A stretch of 64,000 bases of DNA from Hymenobacter cellulosilyticus (GTDB taxonomy: Bacteria; Bacteroidota; Bacteroidia; Cytophagales; Hymenobacteraceae), in NCBI RefSeq assembly GCF_022919215.1, contig NZ_CP095046.1:806001-870000 (forward strand). The letters are read 5' to 3'. The position numbers and the translations under genes were made by a program. The notes beneath the pieces were generated by a model. The model had not been told where the DNA came from. It saw only the letters and a program-made list of their open reading frames with translations, and searched no databases. Positions 46,647 through 55,651 of this stretch are shown here, one piece after another. Every line of letters begins with the position of its first letter. Positions within the stretch are counted from its first letter, which is position 1.

Positions 46647-49600
46647 ATGAGCGACAAAACCGTTGGTCTCGCCGAGCGGGTTGTGCACCTGCGCCGTACA
46701 TCTGTTCACGGCAAACTCCGCTTGAATAGCGCTGAGGGAACGTCTCATTTCCGCGTCAAGGCGTGGTTGGAGACGTTGCGACACCCCGGCATTTTAGAAA
46801 AACGGCTCAAGGGCATCGGGCTAAGCCAGGATGAGTTTACTGCTATTATTAGCCAACCAACTGAGGAGAGCCAAGCTGTAAATGAGGCTATTGCTACGGT
46901 ACTGGCCGAGCTCCACTCTGCCGATTGGCAACAACCCACGGACCGACTGTCCCATTTTTTCCGGCAGGAATATCCGGTGGCCGCCTTCTTCGATGTGGTC
47001 GAGCCTATCCTGTTCTGGCAGCAACAGTTGCTGCTACAGGAGCTGGCCCAGCGCCACCCGGCCCACGCTGAGGTGTGCCGCACGAGCGTTCTGCAATGTA
47101 AGCGGGGCCTGGGCGCCATCCTGTTTGAAATCATCAACCGCACGTTGGTGCTAGACTTGAATGTGTCGCGGGAACTGGGTTTGCTACAAGGTGCAACCCC
47201 GGCCGAGCGTTTCGCCTTTTATTTAAAATCGTTAAGCAACCCCGACAAAATCGGAAGCTTATACGAAGAATATCCGGCCCTTTTCAAAGTACTCTATGTC
47301 ACTCTAAAAAACTGGCGTCATAATAGCGCCGATTTAATTAGCCGCTTTATTGCTGATAAAGCTGAAATCGAAAAAGAATTTGGCATTACAGCCGATACAA
47401 TTATAAAGGTGCAGTTAGGCGCCGGCGATGCGCACAATGGAGGGAAGTCGGTATCTATTATTACGTTTAAATCGGGTAGCAAAGTCGTCTACAAGCCCCG
47501 CTCCCTCGATACGGACGAAAAATTCCACGACATCATTCGCTGGATAAACACCCAGCAGTTGGGCTTCACACTCAAAACGGTCCGGATTATTGGCCGGCCC
47601 GAGTACGGCTGGGTTGAGCACATCGACCAGCTGCCCTGTCGGAGTGAAGCCGAAGTAGCCAGCTTCCATGAGAAGCTGGGGGCCTTACTGGCCCTGCTGC
47701 ACCTTACCAATGCCACCGACTTTCATTACGAAAACCTAATTGCGCACGGCTCCGACCCAACGCTGATTGACCTGGAAACCCTGGTAACGCCCAACATGAA
47801 ACCTCTTGATTCCATTGAGGGAATTTTGGAGGATTCCGTGTTGAAGATTGCCATCCTACCCACGTGGCGCTACGACACCCAGGCCCGTAAGCGGGTCGAC
47901 TTGAGCGGCATCAGCGTGGCCCAGGATCAGAAGAGCCTGACGCTACGGCCGGCCTGGAATGCCTTCGAAACCGACGAGATGCGCATTGAGCCCCAGGAAA
48001 TGCCGCTGGGCCGGGGCAAAAATAACCCGACTCTGAACGGCCAAAAGGTGAAGGTATCCGACTACCTCCCGCAGCTGGAAGCCGGCTTCCGGGCCGTTTA
48101 TTCGCTTACTGAGCGCAACAAAGCCTTGTTTATGGGCCCGAATGGCTTTGTAGATGCGTTCAACCATACGGCGGTGCGCGTGCTGCTCCGCAATACCAGC
48201 ACCTACGGCGACCTGCTATACGCCAGCTACCACCCCGACTATCTGATTCATTCCCTGGACCGCGACCGGCTGTTTGACCGACTGTGGCACCAAACCGAGT
48301 CTGACCGCTTGCCCGCGGCCTTGATTCAGCTGGAGCACGAGGCCCTGACCCGGCAGGACGTACCGCTGTTTACGACCTATCCGGCCTCCCGGGATTTGTG
48401 GCTGGACCATGCCCACTGCTTTCCCAACTTTTACGCCGCCTCGGGCGCCGATTGCTGCAAGGAGAAAATAGCCCGCATGAGCAACACGGACTTGGAACGG
48501 CAGTGCTGGCTGATCCGCTCCACTATTGCCTCGGCCCTGCCCAACCAAATCAACTTCTCCACCCTGCGCTACCTGGAAGACGGGATGCTGCCGGTAACGC
48601 CGGCGCTGCTGCTGCAAGAGGCCCGAATGATTGGGGACCGGCTGAGCGAGCTGGCTATTCATTCGAGCGAGGGCACGGTGAGCTGGCTGGGCTTTTCCAT
48701 GAAGGGCGAGGTGTACGAAATATGGCCCGTGGGCGTAGACCTCTACAGTGGCCTGCCGGGTATTATCCTGTTCTTGACTCACTTGAGCAAACTCACTGGC
48801 GAGGCCAAGTACGGCGAGCTGGCCGAGAAAACGCTGGGCTGTTTCAACGGCTTCGTGGATAATATCCTGGCCCAGAAACGACCTTTGACCAACAGTATCG
48901 GGGTATTCGACGGGGTTGGGGGCTGGATCTACTTCTACTCGCAGCTAGCAGCTCTTTCCGGCGACACGGCTTTGGCCGAACGGGCCCACCACCTCGGGGA
49001 CCTAGCCGCCGCCGCCATTGAGGGCAGCACGAACTTCGACATTATCAACGGTTTCGCCGGGCTGATTCTTGCCTACCTGGGCTTGCACCAAACTACGGGC
49101 TCGGCCTCGGCACTACGCCACGCTACCCGCTGCGGGGAAATGCTGCTGCAGCAAGCCAAGCCGATGCCCCACGGCGTTGGGTGGCTTTCGTACAGTGCTC
49201 AGCCCCTCACTGGCTTTGGCCACGGCACCAGCGGGGTAGCCCTGGCCCTGGCCAAGCTGCACCACGCCACGGCTGATGCCCGCTTCCAAACGCTGCTGCA
49301 AGAAGCCCTGACCTATGAGCGCAGCCAATTTTTGCCCGGTAAAGGCAACTGGGCCGATTTGCGCAACCTCAACGTGGAGGCCGGCAACAGCAACAACGAA
49401 ATGGTAAACATGACGGCTTGGTGCGCCGGGGCCACCGGGGTGGGCCTGAGCCGCCTTGCCATGCGGCCGTTTTACCAGGATGAGCAGCTGGCCCAGGAAG
49501 CTAAAATTGCCCTGGACACCACGCTGCGCTACGGCATGGGCTGGAACCACTCCTTGTGCCACGGCGACTTTGGCAGCCTGGAATACCTGCTGCAGTACCA

Positions 49601-49814
49601 GCAGGCCCATCCCGAAGCCCAGCTGGATGCTACCCTGACGCAATTGTTAGGTGCCGTGCGCTACAGCTTCCAACAACACGGCCCGATTTCGGGCGTGGCC
49701 CTGGGCATCGAAAACCCGGGCCTGATGACTGGCCTGGCCGGCATTGGCTACCAGCTGCTGCGCCTGGCCCGGCCCGAGCAAGTACCCGCCGTGCTGCTGC
49801 TGGAGTCCTTATAA
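46647..49814 (+). CDS. lanM: Class II lanthionine synthetase LanM
   Basis: A 1055-residue bifunctional enzyme that dehydrates Ser/Thr in the precursor and closes thioether rings with Cys. The ATG at 46647 (MSDKTVGLAERVVHLRR) is preferred over an upstream in-frame ATG that would add a hydrophobic stretch. The dehydratase half (about 1-640) has GDAHNGGKSVSIITFKSG, VVYKPRSLD, TDFHYENLIA and LIDLETLVTP, the LanM kinase-like phosphate-transfer core. The cyclase half (about 690-1055) is LanC-like, with zinc ligands Cys in TAWCAGATG (near residue 925) and Cys-His in SLCHGDFG (near 970). Codons in the first third are somewhat more AT-rich than elsewhere. The full frame is intact. Confidence 0.96.
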   Translation: MSDKTVGLAERVVHLRRTSVHGKLRLNSAEGTSHFRVKAWLETLRHPGILEKRLKGIGLSQDEFTAIISQPTEESQAVNEAIATVLAELHSADWQQPTDRLSHFFRQEYPVAAFFDVVEPILFWQQQLLLQELAQRHPAHAEVCRTSVLQCKRGLGAILFEIINRTLVLDLNVSRELGLLQGATPAERFAFYLKSLSNPDKIGSLYEEYPALFKVLYVTLKNWRHNSADLISRFIADKAEIEKEFGITADTIIKVQLGAGDAHNGGKSVSIITFKSGSKVVYKPRSLDTDEKFHDIIRWINTQQLGFTLKTVRIIGRPEYGWVEHIDQLPCRSEAEVASFHEKLGALLALLHLTNATDFHYENLIAHGSDPTLIDLETLVTPNMKPLDSIEGILEDSVLKIAILPTWRYDTQARKRVDLSGISVAQDQKSLTLRPAWNAFETDEMRIEPQEMPLGRGKNNPTLNGQKVKVSDYLPQLEAGFRAVYSLTERNKALFMGPNGFVDAFNHTAVRVLLRNTSTYGDLLYASYHPDYLIHSLDRDRLFDRLWHQTESDRLPAALIQLEHEALTRQDVPLFTTYPASRDLWLDHAHCFPNFYAASGADCCKEKIARMSNTDLERQCWLIRSTIASALPNQINFSTLRYLEDGMLPVTPALLLQEARMIGDRLSELAIHSSEGTVSWLGFSMKGEVYEIWPVGVDLYSGLPGIILFLTHLSKLTGEAKYGELAEKTLGCFNGFVDNILAQKRPLTNSIGVFDGVGGWIYFYSQLAALSGDTALAERAHHLGDLAAAAIEGSTNFDIINGFAGLILAYLGLHQTTGSASALRHATRCGEMLLQQAKPMPHGVGWLSYSAQPLTGFGHGTSGVALALAKLHHATADARFQTLLQEALTYERSQFLPGKGNWADLRNLNVEAGNSNNEMVNMTAWCAGATGVGLSRLAMRPFYQDEQLAQEAKIALDTTLRYGMGWNHSLCHGDFGSLEYLLQYQQAHPEAQLDATLTQLLGAVRYSFQQHGPISGVALGIENPGLMTGLAGIGYQLLRLARPEQVPAVLLLESL

Positions 49815-49874
49815 GACCCCGGCTGACAATGCCTTTTGATTGATTAGGCTCTAGGTGTATTTGGCTATTATTCG

Positions 49875-52049
49875 ATGAAAAAATTTCCTTTCTATCGGCA
49901 GCAGGACGAAATGGACTGCGGGCCTACCTGCCTACGGATGGTGGCCAAGCACTATGGCCGCGACTATTCCCGGCAGTATCTGCGGCAGCATAGTTTCCTA
50001 AACCGTTCGGGGGCCTCTTTGCTGGGGCTGAGCGAAGCGGCGGAAGGCATCGGGCTGCGCAGTCTGGGCGTGAAGCTGACGGTGGAGCAGCTGACCACCG
50101 AAACCCAGCTTCCCTGCATCCTGCACTGGGACCAGCAGCACTTCGTAGTCTTGCACAAAGTTGCCCGTGGTCAGTATCACATTGCCGACCCGGGCCTGGG
50201 CCCCATTACCTGTACCCGCGCCGAGCTGGAGCAGCATTGGCAGGGCAGGGCGAATGTGGGCATTGCCCTGTTGCTGGAACCCACGCCCGCCTTTCACGAG
50301 CGCGACGAGGAAGCCGGCGACGCAGCCCTGAGTGGCTGGGCCCTGCTGCGCACCTACCTGCGGGTGCACCGGCCCCTGCTGGTGCAGCTCTTCATTGGCC
50401 TGCTCATTGGCAGCATTATCCAGCTGGCACTGCCCTTTCTAACCCAGGCCATTGTGGACACCGGCATCCGGACCCGGAACCTGAATTTCATTTACCTGAT
50501 TCTCATTGCCCAGATTACGCTGTTTGCCGGCCGCACCGGCGTAGAACTGCTGCGCCGCTGGATCTTGCTGCACCTGAGCACCCGCATCAACGTGGCGCTG
50601 GTGTCCGACTTCCTGACCAAGCTGCTTAAGCTGCCGGTGGCCTTTTTTGAAGCCAAGCGCATCGGCGACCATCTGCAGCGCATCCGGGACCACGACCGGG
50701 TGGAAAGCTTCCTGAGCACGTCGTCCCTGAACGTGGTGTTTTCGCTGTTCAACCTGGTGCTTTTTGGAGCGGTGCTGGGCTATTACGACTTGACTATTCT
50801 GCTCATCTTTTTGGGCGGCAGCGCGCTCTATGCCTTGTATATCACGTTTTTCCTGAAGCGGCGCAAAAAGCTGGACCAACTCCGCTTTCACCAGCTGGCG
50901 CAAAACCAGAGCACCCTGATTCAGCTGCTGCACGGCATGACGGAAATCAAGCTCAACGGCTGCGAAGTCCGGCGCCGCTGGGACTGGGAAGCCATTCAGG
51001 CCAAGCTCTTTCGCCTGAACGTGCGCACCACGGCCCTGAACCAATACCAGCAGGTAGGCAGCGCCTTTATCAACGAGCTCAAAAACATCATCATCACCTT
51101 CGTAGCCGCTCAGGCCGTCATCAATGGCGACATGACGCTGGGCATGATGCTGTCGGTGCAGTTTATCATTGGGCAGCTCAATGCGCCGGTGAATGATTTT
51201 ATCGGCTTCGTTCAGGAAATGCAGGACGCCAACACGAGCCTGGAGCGCATCAGCGAAATTCATTCCCTGGCCAATGAAGAAGACGCGCAGACGGCCGTGC
51301 CCGCCCGCCGCCAGCAGGATATCTACCTGCAGCACCTCAACTTCCGCTACGACGGTCCGGGCTCCCCTCTGGTCCTCGACGACCTGTCGCTGTTCATTCC
51401 CAAAGGTAAAGTAACGGCCATTGTGGGCTCTAGCGGCAGCGGCAAAACCACGCTGCTCAAACTCCTGCTCAAGTTTTACCCGCTCACCGGCGGGCACGTG
51501 CTGGTGGGCAGCACCCCGCTCGACCAACTCAGCTCGAAGGAATGGCGGCGCAAATGCGGCGTGGTGATGCAGGATGGCTTCCTCTTTTCCGACACCATTG
51601 CCAACAACATTGCCGTGTCGGACGAGGAAGTTGATCCGCACAAGCTGAGCCATGCAGTGCAGGTGGCCAACATTGAGGAGTTTATTCAGTCCTTGCCGCT
51701 GGGCTTCCACACCAAAATCGGGAGTGACGGAATTGGCTTGAGTCAGGGGCAGAAGCAGCGTTTGCTCATTGCCCGGGCCGTGTATAAAGACCCCGACTAC
51801 TTGTTTTTCGACGAGGCTACCTCCGCCCTGGACTCGACCAACGAGAAGGTAATTATGCAAAACCTGAACGAGTTCTTCGAGGACCGGACCGTGGTGGTTA
51901 TTGCCCACCGGCTGAGCACCGTGAAAAATGCCGACCAGATTGTGATGCTGCACCGCGGCAAAATTGTGGAAGTGGGCACCCATGCCGAGCTAACCCGCTC
52001 CCAGGGCGCCTATTATTCCCTGGTGCGCAACCAGCTGGAGCTGGCGTAA
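49875..52049 (+). CDS. lanT: C39 peptidase-ABC exporter LanT
   Basis: A 724-residue transporter that removes the double-glycine leader and exports the mature peptide. The N-terminal C39 peptidase (1-about 140) has catalytic Cys15 in DEMDCGPTC, His89 in QQHFVVL and Asp105 in IADPG. Six transmembrane helices follow (about 165-450). The ATPase domain has Walker A GSSGSGKTT near 516, signature LSQGQKQR near 622 and Walker B YLFFDEATSALD near 642. It lies 60 bp downstream of lanM. The exporter's peptidase class fits the GG sites of both precursors. Confidence 0.96.
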   Translation: MKKFPFYRQQDEMDCGPTCLRMVAKHYGRDYSRQYLRQHSFLNRSGASLLGLSEAAEGIGLRSLGVKLTVEQLTTETQLPCILHWDQQHFVVLHKVARGQYHIADPGLGPITCTRAELEQHWQGRANVGIALLLEPTPAFHERDEEAGDAALSGWALLRTYLRVHRPLLVQLFIGLLIGSIIQLALPFLTQAIVDTGIRTRNLNFIYLILIAQITLFAGRTGVELLRRWILLHLSTRINVALVSDFLTKLLKLPVAFFEAKRIGDHLQRIRDHDRVESFLSTSSLNVVFSLFNLVLFGAVLGYYDLTILLIFLGGSALYALYITFFLKRRKKLDQLRFHQLAQNQSTLIQLLHGMTEIKLNGCEVRRRWDWEAIQAKLFRLNVRTTALNQYQQVGSAFINELKNIIITFVAAQAVINGDMTLGMMLSVQFIIGQLNAPVNDFIGFVQEMQDANTSLERISEIHSLANEEDAQTAVPARRQQDIYLQHLNFRYDGPGSPLVLDDLSLFIPKGKVTAIVGSSGSGKTTLLKLLLKFYPLTGGHVLVGSTPLDQLSSKEWRRKCGVVMQDGFLFSDTIANNIAVSDEEVDPHKLSHAVQVANIEEFIQSLPLGFHTKIGSDGIGLSQGQKQRLLIARAVYKDPDYLFFDEATSALDSTNEKVIMQNLNEFFEDRTVVVIAHRLSTVKNADQIVMLHRGKIVEVGTHAELTRSQGAYYSLVRNQLELA

Positions 52050-52095
52050 CAAGCAATTAGTATCTAGATAGTTACCTGCCAATCAGTTATCAGCC

Positions 52096-53356
52096 ATGCC
52101 TACTCAGTTCACCGACCGGAGCGACGGTATTCAGGAAATTATTGGCACTTCCCCGTCCTGGCTGCTCCGGGCCGGGGCCGGCTATTTATTCGGGCTGCTG
52201 CTACTGGTGCTCGTGCTCAGCGGCGCGGTGCGCTACCCCGACGTGCTGCCCGCTTCCATTGTGGTAACCAGCGAGGTAGCTCCCTTCACGGCCGTTACCC
52301 GCGTCAATGGGCCGCTGCAGCTCCTCGTGCGGGAAGGCCAGCGAGTACAGCCCAACCAGCCCCTGGGCTACGTCGAAAGTGCGGCTTCGTATGGGCAAGT
52401 ACAAGCGCTGAAAAAGCGCCTAGCCGAAGCTCCCGCCACGGCCGGCATCTGGACCCGATTCGACCAGTTTAAGCAGCTGGGCGAGCTGCAATCCGCCTAC
52501 GAGACTTTCCGCAAGGCCACGGCCGACTATCAGCACTTCGAGCAGCTGGATGAGTACAGTCAGCAGGTACGGTCCCTGAGCTACGAAGTGGCGGCCTACG
52601 AAGCCCTTAACCGTAACCTGGCCGGCCAGAAGGAGCTCCAAACCCAGGAGCTAGCTCTGGCCAGCAAACGGTATGCAATTGACGACCGTCTACTTACCAG
52701 CAAAGTAATTGCAGAAACTGACCTGGAAGCCTCCCGGCGAACCCTGCTTCAGCAGAAGAAAAGCGTGGCCAGCTCCCAGGCCAATATTATTGCCAATACC
52801 ATTACCGCCTCTGAGCTGCGCCGCCGCATGGGAGAGTTGCGGCTGCAGCGCGACGAACGGCAGCAACAGTTGCTCCTGACCCAGGAGCAAACGGCCCGCT
52901 CCCTACGCAATGCCATTGCCCAGTGGGAAGCCGACCACGTGCTGCTGACCAAGCAGGCCGGGACGGTGACTTTGCTCAAGGAATGGGTGGTGGGCCAATT
53001 TGTGCCGGCCGCCACACCCGTCCTCTCCGTGCTCATTCGTAGCACGGCCATGACGGGGCGCCTGCGCTTACCGGTGCAGGGCTCCGGCAAGGTGAAAGCA
53101 GGACAGCGCGTCAATATTATGCTAGACAACTACCCGGCCGAGCAGTATGGCATGCTGGAAGGCCTTGTGGCCCGGGTGGCTCCCCTGCCACACGGCAACT
53201 CCTACGACGTCATAGTAAAGCTCCCGTCCCAATTGGTTACAACCTACCGCAAGCCCATAGCCTTTAAGCAGCAGTTGCAGGGCAGGCCGAAATCATTACC
53301 GAGGATTTATCTTTATTACAGCGCGTATTCTATCAATTCCGGGGCTGTGGCAGTAA
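52096..53356 (+). CDS. HlyD-family secretion adaptor (two frameshifts near the end)
   Basis: A membrane-fusion protein that would bridge LanT to the outer membrane, as needed in a Gram-negative host. One helix near the N terminus (about 24-46; LFGLLLLVLVLSGAV) is followed by a biotinyl-lipoyl-like region (VNGPLQLLVREGQRVQPNQPLGYV) and a long coiled coil (about 100-290). As written, the frame runs to 53418 and overlaps the next gene with an unusual tail. Adding one G at 53280-53282 and one at 53341-53344 gives QLQGQAEIITEDLSLLQRVFYQFRGLWQ split by a normal stop at 53354-53356 (421 residues). That tail matches the usual family end. The repair is inferred. Confidence 0.82.
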
Positions 53357-53399
53357 GCCGGAAAGCTGTTCTTCTCTACTTACACCAGGGTCAGAAGCT

Positions 53400-54035
53400 A
53401 TGCGTATTCAGGAGCTAAAACAGTCTGCATTGCTGCAGCTCGCCGTCATTTACACCCGTTACCTACTGGGCGGGGCCTTCGTATTTGCCAGTTTGATTAA
53501 GATAAAGGGCCACCGGTTTACTTCCAGCAACGGTGCCTTGAGTCCAATCCACAGCGCGGCGCATTTCTTCGAGACCTTGTACCAGTCGGGCCTGTATTGG
53601 CAATTCATCGGCGTAGGGCAGTTCGTGGCGGGTATGCTGCTCCTGACCCAGCGGTATGCCCTGCTCGGAGCCCTGCTGTTCTTGCCCATCATTGCCAACG
53701 TATTCGTTATTACCATTTCCTACGACTTCGCTTTCACGCCCGTCATTACCGGCGCTATGCTACTGGCAACCCTCGGTTTGCTTGGCTGGGACTGGAACAG
53801 CCTACGGCCGCTCGTCAACAAACCCGCGCTGGTACTACCGACCTCGCCGCTGTATGAGAGTCGAATCTGGGAAGTAGTTGGTTTGCTGTTATTTGTATAC
53901 ACGGCAGGCTACCGGGCCCTTACCGACACCTACAACGTTCTGCTGTGGTTTGGCATTTGCGCGGGTATCTCGGGTACTGGCTTGCTAGTAGCCTGGAGCC
54001 GCTACAAAAGCAATCCTTACTTAGCCAAAGCCTAG
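53400..54035 (+). CDS. DoxX/MauE-like membrane protein of the lanthipeptide cluster
   Basis: A 211-residue integral membrane protein with about five to six helices. TYTRYLLGGAFVFASLIKIKGHRF opens the first helix and resembles the DoxX/MauE family start (the first 20 residues are ionisable to hydrophobic). Conserved-looking features are the first-helix Arg, the FIGVGQFVAGMLLLTQ helix and the GALLFLPIIANVFVI helix. It is the last gene of the cluster, 43 bp after the adaptor, and ends before a terminator, so it is co-transcribed with the exporter. No LanFEG or LanI immunity gene is present, which makes this a candidate self-protection or export-linked protein. That role is inference. Confidence 0.75.
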   Translation: MRIQELKQSALLQLAVIYTRYLLGGAFVFASLIKIKGHRFTSSNGALSPIHSAAHFFETLYQSGLYWQFIGVGQFVAGMLLLTQRYALLGALLFLPIIANVFVITISYDFAFTPVITGAMLLATLGLLGWDWNSLRPLVNKPALVLPTSPLYESRIWEVVGLLLFVYTAGYRALTDTYNVLLWFGICAGISGTGLLVAWSRYKSNPYLAKA

Positions 54036-54062
54036 TGGCTTGGAGTCACTTGGCTAAAAAGA

Positions 54063-54095
54063 AAAAGGGCGTTTCCGTATTGGAAACGCCCTTTT
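54063..54095. terminator. Bidirectional terminator after the lanthipeptide cluster and the tRNA
   Basis: AAAAGGGCGTTTCC pairs with GGAAACGCCCTTTT (14-bp stem, five-base loop). It lies 27 bp past the DoxX-like gene on the plus strand and immediately past the 3' end of the tRNA on the minus strand, so it serves both. Confidence 0.92.
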
Positions 54096-54098
54096 AGG

Positions 54099-54171
<73 letters not shown>

Positions 54172-54413
54172 CTGTTTGGTGATGCAAATGTAAGAGGGTT
54201 TTTCGGAAAAGCGTCCTACCAGTCTACATTATACCCTTTTCCTAGGCTTTCAACCTGATTATCAGGGACAAAATTTTTCACAAAAGCATCATACCCTGAT
54301 AGAGAATTCATAATCCCTATTCTACTATCCTATTCAAACAGGTAATTGTTCAAACATTAACCTCGACAGGGCGTACAGGTGGATAAGCTCAACCATTCTT
54401 ACACAACCACACT

Positions 54414-55573
54414 ATGACACCTTCTTTTTCCATCTCCAGCCGCCCTACGTGGCTGGCTACTGCCCTGTTTGCCTCCACGCTGGGCTTAGCCTCCTGCGGC
54501 AACTCCAGCACGAGTGAGCAAACTACCGAAACTACCGCTACCACTGAAGCTGCCGCTGCCGACACGGCTGCTACGGCTGGCGCTAAGCCGGTGAAGCCCG
54601 CCGGCCCCGCCCCAGCCTGGGCCCCGAACATTGCGCCCGAAATGCAGACCGTCATCGAGAAGCTGGCGGCACTGCAGGGCCCTACGCCGCCCGAAACCCT
54701 CACGCCAGCCGAAGTGCGCAAGGCCCCTTCCGCTACCGACGCCACCATGGCCGTCATGAAGGACTTTGGCATTCCTACCCCTCCCTCTCCGCTCGATACC
54801 ATGAGCCGGGAAGTAGCCCCGGGCGTGAAAGCCCGGATTTATGTTCCTAAGGGGGCTACCGGCCCTTTGCCCGTGGTGGTCTATTACCACGGCGGGGCTG
54901 GGTTATTGCCAACCTCGACACGTATGACCCATCGGTGCGGGCCCTGGCCGAGAAAACCAACGCTGTTTTTGTTTCGGTGGCTTACCGGCAGGCCCCGGAA
55001 AACAAGTTTCCCACGGCGCATAACGACTCGTTTGCGGCCTATCAGTGGGTGTTGAAGAATGCGGCCTCCATCAAGGGTGACCCTAAGCGGGTAGCCGTAG
55101 CCGGCGAAAGTGCCGGCGGCAACCTGGCCGCGGCCGTTTGCATGATGGCCCGCGACAAAGGGGTGATGCAGCCCAAGCACCAGCTGCTGGTATACCCCAT
55201 TGCCGACTATAGCATGAACACGGAGTCGTACCAGAAGAATGCCCAGGCCAAGCCCCTGAGCAAGCCCTTCATGGGCTGGTTCTTCAAGCACTACCTGCGC
55301 ACCCCTGCCGACGGCAACAGCCCGCTGATTTCGCTGGTAAAAGCTCCGAATGTAAAAGGCTTGGCACCAGCCACGGTCATCACAGCCGGCATCGACCCAC
55401 TGATGAGCGAAGGCAAGGCCTATGCCGACAAGCTGCAGGCCGCTGGCATTGCCGTCAAGTACCAGAACTACGACAACGTAACGCACGAGTTCTTCGGAAT
55501 GGGTGCCGTGGTGCCCCAGGCCAAGGAAGCCCAGGACCTGGCCGCTGGCGAACTAAAAAACGCGCTGAAGTAA
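54414..55573 (+). CDS. HSL-type alpha/beta hydrolase lipoprotein (frameshift)
   Basis: One G missing at 54894-54897 splits a 386-residue esterase. Restored, the break reads YYHGGGWVIANLDTYD, the HGGGW oxyanion-hole motif of hormone-sensitive-lipase-like enzymes. The nucleophile Ser is in GESAGGN, the acid is expected at ITAGIDPLM, and the His lies in THEFFGM. The N terminus is a lipoprotein signal (LGLASC, Cys28) followed by a Thr/Ala-rich linker. It would hydrolyse small acyl esters in the cell envelope. It is preceded by a promoter region and followed by a clear terminator, so it is a single-gene unit. Confidence 0.88.
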
Positions 55574-55599
55574 GCTAACAGTTGCCTGTTTTAACACAG

Positions 55600-55632
55600 A
55601 AAGCCCGCGCTGGAAATCAGGGCGGGCTTTTC
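55600..55632. terminator. Intrinsic terminator after the esterase gene
   Basis: AAAGCCCGC and GCGGGCTTT form a 9-bp stem, followed by TT on the plus strand. It lies 27 bp past the esterase stop and 20 bp from the stop of the convergent Omp85-like gene, so it can serve both. Confidence 0.88.
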
Positions 55633-55651
55633 TATGCGCTGACAAGTTTGG

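Noticed and set aside
50439..51983. A 514-codon minus-strand frame opposite lanT
   Set aside because: lanT has intact peptidase and ATPase motifs; the opposite frame is His/Gln-rich with no signal.
54254..54266. Small palindrome CCTGATTATCAGG before the esterase gene, with a half site at 54294
   Set aside because: Short and AT-rich; could be an operator, but the evidence is too weak to report as a feature.
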